From the IMG/VR virus record IMGVR_UViG_3300013307_000010, positions 1-45,633 of that record: DNA of 45,633 nt; one strand, given 5' to 3'. Each line of letters starts with the position of its first letter. The first letter of the stretch is position 1. The notes beneath the pieces were generated by a model. It was not told the origin of the DNA. It ran no database searches and saw nothing but the letters and a program-made list of their open reading frames with translations. The position numbers and the translations under genes were made by a program. Source of the DNA: a virus. This document shows, one piece after another, positions 22,608 through 32,045 of this stretch.

Positions 22608-22963
22608 ATGGTAACCTGGGCCTCGTTTCCGGCTTCATCGGTAACCCGCAGCGTGCCGCGAGTAGACCTTGTAACTCTGTCAAAGTATACCGTACAAACA
22701 GCCTGCTCCACCACATCAAGCTTCAGCGCCTCATTTTGCATCTTCTGGGCGATATAAACATTGGATGGGCGCTTGCCAAGAACGTCAGTATCCCACGGAA
22801 TGCCCAGCGTATTATCGTAATAGCATTCACCATAGAAAACGAGGCAGGCGCTGGCACTGTCCTGAGCCATAGCGATTTCACTGGTAGCGGTGGCTATATT
22901 ACCCGCACCGTCAAGAGTCAGATCCCAGTCTTCAGGTGATAACTTCATTGTAGAGTAATTCAT
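22604..22963 (-). CDS. Baseplate wedge protein, gp25/gp46-like
   Basis: 119 residues (MNYSTMKLSPEDWDLTLDGAGN...). The region IAQKMQNEALKLDVVEQA and the beta pattern match the small gp25/gpW-like or Mu gp46-like wedge subunit usually encoded just before gpJ. The start has GGGGG upstream and overlaps the previous stop (TAATG). Confidence 0.8.
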   Translation of the reverse strand: MNYSTMKLSPEDWDLTLDGAGNIATATSEIAMAQDSASACLVFYGECYYDNTLGIPWDTDVLGKRPSNVYIAQKMQNEALKLDVVEQAVCTVYFDRVTRSTRGTLRVTDEAGNEAQVTI

Positions 22964-23571
22964 TATGCCCCCAAAGGCTGCGTAGAAGAGTTTCCGCTCT
23001 CAACGCCCTTGTGCGTATGGTTGTCAACTATAGCCCCACCCACAAGCTGTAGCTGGCCGTTAGCCATGACTTGCAGGCCATTAATATTCACCGGGCCATT
23101 GCTTTTGATATTAATTCCGCCACCGGTAAATTGCATATACTCTGATGGCTGACCATTCAGCACGCCTCCCAGGTAAATGCCATCTGACATGCTATGACGC
23201 CGTTTGCTGCCAGGGACTGACTCTGTTCTCTCCGTGCGGGCAATGGTTATATCCTGATCGCAAACAGCAAGAAAGCCAATATCACCAGGAACAGGATCCA
23301 TAATTATGGCGCTTGCCCCGCGCTGCAATCTGAATACCGGGCAGCCGAAAATGGTTGAGTTGCCAATTTTCGCGCCAGAAGGGTCAACCTGAGTCACCAT
23401 CGGCAGTGCGTCAACGGTAAGGTTTGGCGCCGAACCTTCTACAGAGACAACCTTGCACAGAACGATAAAGAAACGCTGCCCGAGCATCTGATTAAAGGTA
23501 TAAGCAGCAGCCTCGGCGTCGCTGGTTTGTACGTTTGGTGGCTGATAAAAACTTTGATTATTGTTTGACAT
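22963..23571 (-). CDS. Baseplate spike protein, Gp138/gpV-like
   Basis: 202 residues. N-terminal OB-like domain with VEGSAPNLTVDALPM...; then IMDPVPGDIGFLAVCDQDI, typical of Gp138/gpV spikes; then a beta-helical repeat region (GGINIKSNGPVNINGLQV). The tip DNHTHKGVESG contains HxH, which in P2 gpV and phi92 gp138 binds an iron at the spike tip. It pierces the host outer membrane when the sheath contracts. Confidence 0.88.
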   Translation of the reverse strand: MSNNNQSFYQPPNVQTSDAEAAAYTFNQMLGQRFFIVLCKVVSVEGSAPNLTVDALPMVTQVDPSGAKIGNSTIFGCPVFRLQRGASAIIMDPVPGDIGFLAVCDQDITIARTERTESVPGSKRRHSMSDGIYLGGVLNGQPSEYMQFTGGGINIKSNGPVNINGLQVMANGQLQLVGGAIVDNHTHKGVESGNSSTQPLGA

Positions 23572-24415
23572 CTTGCCTCACGACTGCCTGAGCAACACTT
23601 AACCACGGGCCGTTTTTCATCCATGATGAAAGGTAGTGGTCAACTGCGAATATGTAACATATCCCCGATGCATGGGGGAGGTCTGTTATAAGCTTAACAT
23701 TCCTGCCCTGTGAGATATAGGTGGAAAACTGCGTCTGGAAAGTAATCCCTGACTGAGTGAATACCGGGTATCCAATCAGCCCATGCTCTGCCGAAACTAC
23801 CGGGTAATCATCGTAAATAGTTACTCCCGGCTGCCACACGGTAACCTCTTTCCCGTTAATAGCGAGCTGGAAGCCAGCCTCATTGCAAGCAGCCTTTACC
23901 TGAGCCAGGGGGCTGCCTGCCAGTGAAATATTATTGGAAAACTTGCCATCAATACCGACTGCTCGCAGCGTATACCCGTTAGCCTTGCAGATAGACTCTA
24001 TCACGTCCTTGTATTGCTGCTTACCCTTGAAGGTAAAAGGCGCGGCCACGGTGCGGGCCATGCTGTTACCAGCTACCGCACTGAGAATTATTGCCGTGTC
24101 GGGGATCGCGTTCATGTTTGCGTAACAGGAGTAGATATCACCAGAAAAAACCATCGTGCCATCAGCGGTAATCGTCATTCCTATCTGCGATAGCTGATTG
24201 GTGTACGGGCCGATACCTTTTGCAGACAGCGCGGATATAAGTTCGATGCCAAGGCCGTATATTGTCGCCTCAGCCTGGAATCCGCCCGTGTTACCCATGT
24301 AAGAAACTTTGCAGGTCGCTTTGACGTTGGATAGCTTTATTTTGGTGTTGCCATTCTCATCAAAGGCGCCGCTGTAGTTTTCAAACTCGAACTCTAGAAG
24401 CTTATTACTGTACAA
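23558..24415 (-). CDS. Baseplate hub protein (Mu gp44/T4 gp27-like)
   Basis: 285 residues. Position between the plug and the spike genes, and the pattern of tandem beta domains ([56 protein letters not shown]), match phage hub proteins. It forms the central hub to which the spike attaches. Overlaps both neighbours. Confidence 0.8.
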   Translation of the reverse strand: MYSNKLLEFEFENYSGAFDENGNTKIKLSNVKATCKVSYMGNTGGFQAEATIYGLGIELISALSAKGIGPYTNQLSQIGMTITADGTMVFSGDIYSCYANMNAIPDTAIILSAVAGNSMARTVAAPFTFKGKQQYKDVIESICKANGYTLRAVGIDGKFSNNISLAGSPLAQVKAACNEAGFQLAINGKEVTVWQPGVTIYDDYPVVSAEHGLIGYPVFTQSGITFQTQFSTYISQGRNVKLITDLPHASGICYIFAVDHYLSSWMKNGPWLSVAQAVVRQDVKQ

Positions 24416-24710
24416 GTTCAGCCTCCGTCAGATAGAAGAGTTTGTACCTGCCGCCCAGTCCGGAATATTCAGGGTCGCTTGTCCCATCGGTATCCAGAAA
24501 AAAAAGATCTCCGGAGAAGCCGAGGTAGGAATATCTCACTATCTTGTTTGCGTAAAGGCAAGGAACACCCTGGATGATTGGCGTTCCGCGAAGAGACAAG
24601 TCCATGTAGATGGCGCTTTCTCTCTGCACAAGGCGGATATCGCATGGCTGATTTTCCAGCGTGACGCTGAAGCTCTGTTCTTTCACTGGCTCTAAAGAAA
24701 GCGTGATCAT
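24405..24710 (-). CDS. Baseplate plug protein (DUF6983-like)
   Basis: 101 residues ([21 protein letters not shown]... [18 protein letters not shown]...). This pattern is typical of the small phage baseplate plug family, found between the Dit-like and hub genes. It is ATGA-coupled to the upstream gene. Assignment is from pattern and position. Confidence 0.75.
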   Translation of the reverse strand: MITLSLEPVKEQSFSVTLENQPCDIRLVQRESAIYMDLSLRGTPIIQGVPCLYANKIVRYSYLGFSGDLFFLDTDGTSDPEYSGLGGRYKLFYLTEAELVQ

Positions 24711-25519
24711 GATATTGCCCCGGAGATGCTTTTAACCAGCGTGGAGGCCTTGTCTGTGGCGCTCTTTGCTACTTCCGCAGCGGTTCGGCTTGCGGTGTCA
24801 GTAGCGCTTTGAAAGGACTCACTGACAGCATCGCCGATCTTACCTGTTAGCTGGCCTGTTTCCTTCTTCAGATTATTCCATGACTTGCTAAGCTCATCAA
24901 CAGGCGAGGTCTTGGCGTTACCCAATCGTGACTCGCTGGAAACTCCCGTTACGCCGGATGAAATGCTATTGCTGGTCGGTTTCGAATCTGACTGACTGCC
25001 GGAAAGTTGCACTTCCAGTTGCTCAATCACCTCCTGGAAGTCAAGGAACACGCGCAGCAATGTTACTCCGCTCTGGGCAGTGACGCGATAGCTCCAGTCT
25101 ATCAGGTCATAACCTTCAAGGGTTTCCTTCGGCGTCTCGATGTCGTATGTGTTAGTAGTTGATATCATTTCTTTCACGGTTGCAAGCACGTCAGACTGGC
25201 TGGTTGAGCTTAGTCCCAGAATGTCTGGGATACTACCGCTAAAGCCTGTCAGGCCAGAAACCACCACTTCTGCACGCACCAGGTTAGGCTCGCGCACTTT
25301 ATTGATGGCCTGATACTTTCCTTTTTCCACTGGAGCTGTCGTGATTGATGCGCGGCCAGAAGGAGCGATGGACATCACCCCAGCAACATCAAGAGCGACG
25401 CCACCGCTGGAATAGCGAATGGCGTAAGAAGGGTTGATAACGCTGTTGATGATAGATAAAGGAGAGCCACCACCAATGGCGTTAAAAATATCTGCGGTAT
25501 TTAGTGATAAAATGCTCAT
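24707..25519 (-). CDS. Dit-like tail tube/baseplate connector
   Basis: 270 residues. The N-terminal half, with [19 protein letters not shown] and [18 protein letters not shown], resembles Dit-like baseplate proteins; the C-terminal third is a low-complexity helical S/T/A/K tail. Encoded between the tape measure and the plug, it probably caps the tail tube at the baseplate. Confidence 0.7.
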   Translation of the reverse strand: MSILSLNTADIFNAIGGGSPLSIINSVINPSYAIRYSSGGVALDVAGVMSIAPSGRASITTAPVEKGKYQAINKVREPNLVRAEVVVSGLTGFSGSIPDILGLSSTSQSDVLATVKEMISTTNTYDIETPKETLEGYDLIDWSYRVTAQSGVTLLRVFLDFQEVIEQLEVQLSGSQSDSKPTSNSISSGVTGVSSESRLGNAKTSPVDELSKSWNNLKKETGQLTGKIGDAVSESFQSATDTASRTAAEVAKSATDKASTLVKSISGAIS

Positions 25520-27363
25520 GATGGGTTAACAGCTCCTGATAATGCAACCGTTGTCTGTCCGCGTTTAGCCTGCTCGATAACCGAATCCATAAGCTGATCC
25601 ACATTTTGCGGGTTGCTGTTTACCGTTACCGTGCCGATGTGTGTTGTGCTGGTCTGGCTCTGGTCAACGCTTGACTGCGAACCGGCCGGCATGTTGGCCT
25701 GGGATGTCATACGCTGATAGTAAGAAGCCACCTTGTTTGGATACTCTTGCGTCTCACGCGGCATGCTTCCAACACGTCCGCCAGCGATAAACTTATCCAT
25801 GTTGCCCATACCCCAGTTGTAAGCCTGTAGGGCATCCTTAACGTTACCATTATACCTCTTCAGTAGCTGCGACATATATGCGCTGGCAGCAGCCCTGGAT
25901 TTATGCGGGTCAAGCCTTTCATCAACTCCACCGCCAACTTGTAAGCCCATATCACGCGCAGTAGCAGGCATAAATTGATAAGCGCCGGCAGCGCCACTAC
26001 GCTTGTTAACCGCGTAAGGGTTGCCACCTGATTCCGTCATCATCAGCGAGTTAAGCAATGCGTCGCCGTGGTTAGTGTTAAGGGTAGGGGTGACGGTTGA
26101 AGCGCCAGCCGGACTGAATCCCAGCAGCGATGAAATATTGTCCCACCATCCAGAATCTTTCGGCGGATCCATTGCCGCCTCCGGGTTTGTTGCGCCCTCA
26201 CTTATCATTCGGCGATTATAATGAGACTTCCGTTTTTCTTTTTCATCCCACGATCCTGACAGCTCATTCCATAGCTTTCCAAGAGGAGAGTTAGCCCTTA
26301 AGTTTCCCCCTGCGGTAAGTTCAGGACCATAGGCTTTCTCTCTGTCACCCAGCATATCATCATATTTTTTATCAGCGTAAAGACCGGCAGCCATCAATGC
26401 GCCCATCGGAGTCCTTGCCCATGTAGCAGCCAGAATGAGAAGGGCATTACTTGTCCCACCTACGGAATCGGTAAATTTACCTGCCCACTCACCAGCTTCC
26501 TTAAAGAAGTCTTTAATGTCTCCTTTGTGGTTATCAATCCAATCGCCAAACTCCTTCAGTACCTCGTTAACGTCCTTACCGAACGCCTCCACGAAAGTTT
26601 GCCCAAGCCCGTCCACAGTCTGGTTAAGCTGCTCAAGGGTTTTGTTTACCTCTCGGGCGCGTGCAATGGCAGGGTCGGTTGCGTTGGAGCGCTTTTCGTA
26701 ATCCTTCTGGAGCGAGTTGATGTCCCCGTTATACATCAGGTCGAACATGTCCGCCTGCCCGCCGGAGCGCTCCCACATAACCTGAGCCTGATCTTTCCCC
26801 AACTTACGCAACGCCTGCGCCTGAGCAACCAGAGCTTTCCCTGGGTCTGCCTGCCCAATGATATCAACACCAGTCATGCCCTGAAGCTGCATAGTGGCGA
26901 TAGTGCTTTCATCGGGCGCGCCCATACCCGTTCGCTGCCATAGCTGAGCATTTTTCAGACGCATGAGCATGCTGGACATTGATCCGCCAGACACGCCAGC
27001 AGCATTCGCGGCGCGGGTGAAACCGTCCAGTGATCGTGCCGACATTCCAAGGAAGCTGGACATATTTCCCATCTGCACCAGATCGCGAGTTGTGGATGTG
27101 AACATCCTGCGAGCACCTTCCAGGGTAAGCGCTACGCCAAGGAACTTAGCGGCACCCATCTGGATGGTATTGAAGCTGCGCTTACTGGCCTCGCCAAGGC
27201 TGCCTACAGTCCCGGAAAGCTTCCCGAACTCAGCATCCATCTCCCGAACAGGGCGCTTGGTTTTATTCCCCAGGTCGGCAACCTCATCCTCAACCTTCTT
27301 CTTGTTGTTGAGGAAATCATCTACCTGGATGGAAATTTTATACGCTAGGCTTTCTACAATCAT
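25516..27363 (-). CDS. Tape measure protein with soluble lytic transglycosylase domain
   Basis: 615 residues, short for a tape measure, so the tail should be short. The N-terminal half is helical; two hydrophobic stretches lie near the middle (NALLILAATWARTPMGALMAAG). At about residues 440-515 is an SLT domain with the catalytic ESGG motif (MMTESGGNPYAVN, GAAGAYQFMPATA, AYNWGMGN). The C-terminal GTVTVNSNPQNVDQLMD is a typical tape-measure end. It sets tail length and locally opens peptidoglycan on DNA entry. Coupled by ATGA. Confidence 0.9.
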   Translation of the reverse strand: MIVESLAYKISIQVDDFLNNKKKVEDEVADLGNKTKRPVREMDAEFGKLSGTVGSLGEASKRSFNTIQMGAAKFLGVALTLEGARRMFTSTTRDLVQMGNMSSFLGMSARSLDGFTRAANAAGVSGGSMSSMLMRLKNAQLWQRTGMGAPDESTIATMQLQGMTGVDIIGQADPGKALVAQAQALRKLGKDQAQVMWERSGGQADMFDLMYNGDINSLQKDYEKRSNATDPAIARAREVNKTLEQLNQTVDGLGQTFVEAFGKDVNEVLKEFGDWIDNHKGDIKDFFKEAGEWAGKFTDSVGGTSNALLILAATWARTPMGALMAAGLYADKKYDDMLGDREKAYGPELTAGGNLRANSPLGKLWNELSGSWDEKEKRKSHYNRRMISEGATNPEAAMDPPKDSGWWDNISSLLGFSPAGASTVTPTLNTNHGDALLNSLMMTESGGNPYAVNKRSGAAGAYQFMPATARDMGLQVGGGVDERLDPHKSRAAASAYMSQLLKRYNGNVKDALQAYNWGMGNMDKFIAGGRVGSMPRETQEYPNKVASYYQRMTSQANMPAGSQSSVDQSQTSTTHIGTVTVNSNPQNVDQLMDSVIEQAKRGQTTVALSGAVNPS

Positions 27364-27596
27364 TATTTTGCCGCCTGATGTTTATGCCATACCCGCTGGT
27401 TGTAGTTCTCAACCATTATCGCCTCAAGGATGTTATACATATCGCGCACTGATAGCTTTTCCTGAAGGTCAATATAAGACGCCCGCCCGGACGACATAAT
27501 CGCGCAGGCGGACATTGAAAGGTTTACGGCTGATACTAATTGCTGCGGCGGGTCATCTTCCCTCATAAAGGGGAATTCTACTCGCCGCCTACTGCC
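27363..27596 (-). CDS. Tail assembly chaperone, -1 frameshift extension (T part)
   Basis: This frame has no convincing start of its own but is open without a stop from the slippery site at 27602-27596. After a -1 shift the product of the upstream gene would continue GSRRVEFPFMREDDPPQQ... for 77 residues and end HKHQAAK. The extension lies just before the tape-measure gene, the position of the lambda gpGT-type extension. An internal ATG at 27566 is possible but has only a weak site. Confidence 0.8.
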   Translation of the reverse strand, partial: GSRRRVEFPFMREDDPPQQLVSAVNLSMSACAIMSSGRASYIDLQEKLSVRDMYNILEAIMVENYNQRVWHKHQAAK

Positions 27597-27991
27597 AAAA
27601 AACCGAAGTTTACCTCAAACACCTTATCCATCAGCCTGCGGATGGTATCAACCTCTTCAAAATCCATTTTACCCTGAACAGGGCGCATCTGAGTATTGCC
27701 GTTATGCTCAATGACAACCTGCACGGTAGCCATCAATCGGTCACGCAAAAGCCTTGAAACATCAGGGTTGGCAGCGGAAAGAACACTCAGACCGACAGTT
27801 GCAAGACCCGCGCAGCCCATAGAGATTACGTCTGGCTCGATACCAGTAAATCCGCTTTCTCCCATGCTGCGAAACAGATCTTGCGCCATCTCATCAGCAT
27901 CCCATGCCGACATCTCCGTGATGATGAACTTCTTGCCAAAATCACGACTCTTCTGGTTGTCGATTTCAAATGTTACTTCTTTCCGCGCCAT
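27578..27991 (-). CDS. Tail assembly chaperone (G part)
   Basis: 137 residues (MARKEVTFEIDNQKSRDFGKK...). Contains a FEEVDTIRRLMDKVFEVNFGF end, typical of tail chaperones. The slippery heptamer T-TTT-TTG at 27602-27596, in the FGFL codons, sits six codons before the stop. The minor -1 product (about 209 residues) would carry the T domain. It lies between tube and tape-measure genes, as usual. Confidence 0.82.
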   Translation of the reverse strand: MARKEVTFEIDNQKSRDFGKKFIITEMSAWDADEMAQDLFRSMGESGFTGIEPDVISMGCAGLATVGLSVLSAANPDVSRLLRDRLMATVQVVIEHNGNTQMRPVQGKMDFEEVDTIRRLMDKVFEVNFGFLAVGGE

Positions 27992-27995
27992 TTAA

Positions 27996-28424
27996 TTAAC
28001 TCCGAGTTACTGATTCAAAGTGGAATACTGCCGCACGCGGCTGGAGGATACGGCGGCCAGGAGGGGTGGGGTTCCAGGTGTACAGTACGCCATTCACGAA
28101 GTTCCACTTGGCATCCAGTGATGGTACAGACAAAGTTGCGTTAACGGCGAAAGCAGTGATTGCCGTGCGCTCTGCTGCATAAAGCTGGTCGAGGTTCAGA
28201 CCGGCCTGAGAAGTAGCCATCAGGTTAATGGTGAACTCAACCGGGTTGAAGATGAAGCCAGCATGGTATTTACCATCTGCCGACATCATATCCTCTTTGT
28301 TCTGAAGAGAACCCGTCTCAAACATGGAGTCCGCTGAGTAATCATCAACATCGAAACCTGCCGGGAATAGGGCAGGGACTACGATCCTGAGCTTACTGTT
28401 TGCGCTGGTAATGTTAATTGGCAT
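27996..28424 (-). CDS. Tail tube protein (DUF3277-like)
   Basis: 142 residues starting MPINITSANSKLRIVVPALF, with GYHAGFIFNPVEFTINLMATS-like beta segments. It follows the sheath gene directly, the usual place for the tube. It polymerises into the inner tube through which DNA passes. Assigned from pattern and context. Confidence 0.8.
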   Translation of the reverse strand: MPINITSANSKLRIVVPALFPAGFDVDDYSADSMFETGSLQNKEDMMSADGKYHAGFIFNPVEFTINLMATSQAGLNLDQLYAAERTAITAFAVNATLSVPSLDAKWNFVNGVLYTWNPTPPGRRILQPRAAVFHFESVTRS

Positions 28425-28433
28425 TTTATTTCC

Positions 28434-29918
28434 TTACAGGATCGCAGTTGATGACATATCAATAGACTGAATGAGCTGGCCGTCTACATAGTAGAATACC
28501 ACGCCATTAAGCTCACGGGAAATACGACTCGCACCCGTCTGAGTTGGGATATGCAGATACCAGCCATCGCTGTACAGAGGAGCAGAGATATCTTTGCCCA
28601 CAACGTTTGTAACCTGCTTGATCTGCGAGTTATCCAGAGTCACGCCGCGCTGAATTGCGCCGAAGTTAACCGCGTTGTTTGCAACATCAATGGTGGCTGC
28701 CTGAACGGAAGCGTAACCCTGCGCGTTATAGCTGTAACTTTGGTTGTTGGTGAACAACTCAGCATAAGCTGAAACGAGGTTGGCGTTCATCCATACCTGA
28801 TTGATGAATGAGTCCAGCCACAGGAATGATCCGGTAATGCTTCCATCAGCCGCATAGTCCTTCAGCGTCTTATTTAGGCCGTAACTACCGTAGTAGTTGT
28901 AACCATTACTTTCCAGCGCGTTTGCCGCAGCCAGGTTGGTTACCTTTGGCGTAACGCCACTAAACGCGCGGAACTTATAGGACACGCGACCCGCTGTCTG
29001 GTCAAAATTGATGCTGCCAGCGTAAGCCAGTGCGGTAACAGCATCCAGATAGTCGCCATAAACAGGGAAGACGCCAGCGTATCCGGCGGGTGTTACCTGG
29101 GTGGGGACGAAAGCAGTCGAGCTGTTGGCTACCAGTGCATCGGCACTGCTGTCATGCATGGAATAGAAGTATCGGCTATTCTGGTTGTTAACCCAGGCAC
29201 AAAGCTCCAACTTCTCAACATCATCCAGATCATTAATGACAGAGAAGCCGATCCAGTTTTGATTCTGATTGGTGATGTTGGTCATCGTGTCGGTCAGAGA
29301 TGTCACGTCGTTACCGGCCGAAGTGGTCGCACCAGAAGCGGTGGTCAGCTTCAGTCCGGTTGTCAGGGCAGATGCATTGGCCGCGCTCACTTTGGAATCG
29401 GCACCCGTGGTAGCAGAAGTGAAAATGAACGTGTTGCTGGTTGCGTTCCACGTAACGTTGACGCCAGTGAATGCCGCCTGAAGCAGGGTGGCGATATTGC
29501 TCTGGCTGGTAGCTGCTGACAGGTTAACCGTCTGGCTGGTCTTTGAAGCGCCGTCTACCGTGAGGGTAATAGTTCCCGGCGTCAGAGCCTTCAGCGTGTT
29601 CAGTGGGACGCCCTTCAGGCTGCCTGACATCATATAGCCAGCAGCAGCGGTAAGCTGGGTGCGTGACATCAGCAGCACGCCCGGAGTTACGGATGAATTG
29701 TCGTAGCCGTTAAAGTAAACTGCGGCAGCAAGGTATTCGGGGGAACCAGAGCCAAGCAGGGCAGCCACTTCTGACGCCTGGTAAAATTCCATAACCCTCC
29801 CTGACGGGATGAGAACGTTTTCGGTCAGGATAAGTCCGTTAGCGTCCAGCGCATCACCCGCAGGGGACACGGTGTTCGGCGTGATCGAGAAATCTTTACT
29901 TAATGGGATGGTGCTCAT
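28434..29918 (-). CDS. Tail sheath protein (DUF3383)
   Basis: 494 residues. The start IPLSKDFSITPNTVSPAGDALDANG, and the motif FYQASEVAALLGSGSPEYLAA with YFNGYDNS, identify a DUF3383 sheath. A T/S/A-rich insertion (about residues 110-215) looks like a beta domain displayed outside. This gene, together with baseplate J, spike and hub, shows a contractile tail. Coupled by ATGA to the upstream gene. Confidence 0.9.
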   Translation of the reverse strand: MSTIPLSKDFSITPNTVSPAGDALDANGLILTENVLIPSGRVMEFYQASEVAALLGSGSPEYLAAAVYFNGYDNSSVTPGVLLMSRTQLTAAAGYMMSGSLKGVPLNTLKALTPGTITLTVDGASKTSQTVNLSAATSQSNIATLLQAAFTGVNVTWNATSNTFIFTSATTGADSKVSAANASALTTGLKLTTASGATTSAGNDVTSLTDTMTNITNQNQNWIGFSVINDLDDVEKLELCAWVNNQNSRYFYSMHDSSADALVANSSTAFVPTQVTPAGYAGVFPVYGDYLDAVTALAYAGSINFDQTAGRVSYKFRAFSGVTPKVTNLAAANALESNGYNYYGSYGLNKTLKDYAADGSITGSFLWLDSFINQVWMNANLVSAYAELFTNNQSYSYNAQGYASVQAATIDVANNAVNFGAIQRGVTLDNSQIKQVTNVVGKDISAPLYSDGWYLHIPTQTGASRISRELNGVVFYYVDGQLIQSIDMSSTAIL

Positions 29919-30427
29919 TTATTGTCCACCTGTTCAAGAGTGATGCTGGCGTGATCGAAATAATCCTGCCGTAATGTTACCGTAATATGTGCCTGCAATG
30001 ACAGGGTGACAATGTATCTCTCCTGCCACTGGCTCTCGGCGTTAATCATCGGAGCCTGCATTGCCTCAGTAGAGTAGAGTGGGGCAAGGCGTGCATCCAG
30101 TGCGTTGATTGTCTCATATCCGTAAGAACTGGCAAACAAAGTTTCTAACGCTACGGCCCGATCCCCGGCGTTTTCGCCATAAATATCCACCTGAACGTCA
30201 GCCTGTCTCGTTTCCGTGTAGCTCATCTTTGAGGTTGCGCTGTCGCCAGTGTCGCCTTTGATGTCTCGCGTCGTTCCCAGGCGCTTAAATCTCAGTGGGG
30301 TGATAATGCAAAACTGACCCTTCGGCATCGGCACTCTGTCAACCTGAGCCTGATGGCAAGCTCCTGCAATCGGCTCGATAAAGTCGGCCAGCGTGTCAAT
30401 CAGGTTATCAATGGTGTAATCGTTCAT
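29915..30427 (-). CDS. Neck/tail terminator protein (LIC_12616-like)
   Basis: 170 residues (MNDYTIDNLIDTLADFIEP...). The RVPMPKGQFCIITPLRFKRLGTT and RQADVQVDIYGENAGDRA patterns match the family of phage neck terminator proteins. It lies between head completion genes and the sheath. Confidence 0.75.
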   Translation of the reverse strand: MNDYTIDNLIDTLADFIEPIAGACHQAQVDRVPMPKGQFCIITPLRFKRLGTTRDIKGDTGDSATSKMSYTETRQADVQVDIYGENAGDRAVALETLFASSYGYETINALDARLAPLYSTEAMQAPMINAESQWQERYIVTLSLQAHITVTLRQDYFDHASITLEQVDNK

Positions 30428-30795
30428 TCAGCCACCTGCAAGCATACCAGAAGCCTCGACCAGTCCGGCCAGATCTCCAGAGGCTCAATCACCAGCCATT
30501 CCTTACCGTCAATAATAAACAGGTCGCCGCCTTTTTCCATCTCGCGGTTGACGCTGTAGTACTGGCCGTTGATATGCACGGATTTAAACAGACCCTGAAT
30601 GTTCAGACCGTCAACATGCTGTAGGTCGCCTTTGCTCAATGGCTGGAGTTGCAAAACCACATCCTGATCGGGGTAGTACTGCGGAATGGGCTTGCGGCCC
30701 GGCCCCATAACTTCCCCCTGGTAAATGCGGGAAATCGCTTTAATGTCAGGATTAACCGTGGTTATTGCAGATCTGACTATCGCGTGCAGGTTCAT
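30424..30795 (-). CDS. Head-tail joining / collar protein
   Basis: 123 residues, MNLHAIVRSAITTVNPDIKA...; the VVLQLQPLSKGDLQHVDGL and VIEPLEIWPDWSRLLVCLQ stretches recur in phage collar or tail-completion proteins. Position between two neck genes supports this. Precise role not resolvable from sequence. Confidence 0.65.
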   Translation of the reverse strand: MNLHAIVRSAITTVNPDIKAISRIYQGEVMGPGRKPIPQYYPDQDVVLQLQPLSKGDLQHVDGLNIQGLFKSVHINGQYYSVNREMEKGGDLFIIDGKEWLVIEPLEIWPDWSRLLVCLQVAE

Positions 30796-31253
30796 AATTC
30801 TTCCTCACCATCAATCTCAGAAACCTGGTACTTAATAGAGTTGAGCATAGTCTTTGTATCTTCCAGTGGCTTCGTTGACATGTTGCCGCGCTCCTGCCTT
30901 TCTCGTATGGTACGAGCAGAAAGAGCAGGATCCATAAGCTGGGTGATGGATATGTAAACATCGGATGCAGCCAGAGCACCAACCACCTCAAGAACCTGCT
31001 CGACAGGAGCGCCGGCACGAATACCCCTGGCAATCGTGTCTTTCCAGTTATCCTGATTGTTGGCTATTGCGTTGCGGAAGAATGGGCGGGCTGGGATTCG
31101 CTCTGATGGTTCGCCATATTCGTTCTTTGCAGCCACGGCGGCGACGCTTGTGCCATCAGGATAGGTTTCACCTTCAACAAAGCCAATCCTTACCTGCTTA
31201 TTACCCAGGTCGTTGGCTACCTTGTTGAGGAAATCAATAATCTTGTCTGACAT
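30792..31253 (-). CDS. Tail completion / minor tail protein (HK97 gp10 or Mu virion-morphogenesis type)
   Basis: 153 residues; VRIGFVEGETYPDGTSVAAVAAKNEYG and RIPARPFFRNAI are typical of this group of tail-completion proteins. The start overlaps the upstream gene by 20 bases. Confidence 0.78.
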   Translation of the reverse strand: MSDKIIDFLNKVANDLGNKQVRIGFVEGETYPDGTSVAAVAAKNEYGEPSERIPARPFFRNAIANNQDNWKDTIARGIRAGAPVEQVLEVVGALAASDVYISITQLMDPALSARTIRERQERGNMSTKPLEDTKTMLNSIKYQVSEIDGEEEL

Positions 31254-31659
31254 AGCGGTAAGTCATGCCAGGGTAGTACTTAGCCATGCGGTAAACCTTG
31301 GTGGCCTGCCAGAATGACAATCCGTAAGGGCTTTGCGTATACCAGGCGGTTCCTGCACCTATAGCGCCAAGTTCGAAGCCAACAGATACACTACCCTCGC
31401 TGGCTGATGATGCACGGCCAACAAGGCCAGACCCGCCATTACCTCTGGCGTCGCCATATCGCCCGTACGCAAGGTGAGCCATCAGAAGGTAAAGAAGTCG
31501 TTCACGCTTGCTCAGATCTGAAACAGCAGAGTACGCATCATTGCTGAGGTAGTCGGTCGCCTCATCAAAAAGGAACTGTAGCTGAACGTCTGTTACAGCG
31601 TCAAAATCCGGGAACAATGCCCGAAATTTAGGTATATCAAGCGTGACGACTTGTAGCAT
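31234..31659 (-). CDS. Head completion / neck protein, DUF4054
   Basis: 141 residues: the N-terminal FRALFPDFDAVTDVQLQFLFDEA matches DUF4054, and the C-terminal YGLSFWQATKVYRMAKYYPGM is equally typical. It probably forms the ring between portal and tail. Confidence 0.82.
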   Translation of the reverse strand: MLQVVTLDIPKFRALFPDFDAVTDVQLQFLFDEATDYLSNDAYSAVSDLSKRERLLYLLMAHLAYGRYGDARGNGGSGLVGRASSASEGSVSVGFELGAIGAGTAWYTQSPYGLSFWQATKVYRMAKYYPGMTYRYVRQDY

Positions 31660-31988
31660 TAGTCTTCGCCTTTATCTTCTTTAACGCCAGCGGATTCAGG
31701 AGTTGCCTGTTCCAGACCAGTTTTCTGCTTCTCGCGCTCTTTGGCAGCATCAGCGGCTGACTTGCGGTCGCCAGTAGCAAACACCAGGCCGTTCACGAGG
31801 GCAGGGGATTTGGCATGCGCCTTCTCGTAGTCTTCCCAGATATCAGCAGGAACACCTTCGGTGATGCCGTAGCCGTTGATGATGCTGGATGAGTTAGCGC
31901 CCAACAGGGTGAATTCCTTGCCAGCACCGCGAATCTTCAGGCCGTTCGGCAGCTTGCAGCCGATAACGTAATCTTTTTTAGAAGCCAT
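31659..31988 (-). CDS. Conserved virion-region protein, 109 aa
   Basis: MASKKDYVIGCKLPNGLKIRG..., with LGANSSSIINGYGITEGVPADIWEDYEKAH and a charged E/K-rich C-terminus. Similar short proteins follow the major capsid gene in related phages; the likely role is head completion. AGGAACAGCTATC precedes the ATG. Confidence 0.65.
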   Translation of the reverse strand: MASKKDYVIGCKLPNGLKIRGAGKEFTLLGANSSSIINGYGITEGVPADIWEDYEKAHAKSPALVNGLVFATGDRKSAADAAKEREKQKTGLEQATPESAGVKEDKGED

Positions 31989-32004
31989 GATAGCTGTTCC
32001 TCAT

Positions 32005-32034
32005 AAAATAAAGCCGCCCCGAAGAGCGGCGGTG
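32005..32034 (-). terminator. Partial terminator downstream of the major capsid gene
   Basis: Minus strand CCGCCGCTC TTCG GGGCGGC-type stem followed by TTTATTTTA. It may lower expression of downstream neck and tail genes relative to the capsid protein. Confidence 0.7.
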
Positions 32035-32045
32035 TTATAAGTCTA

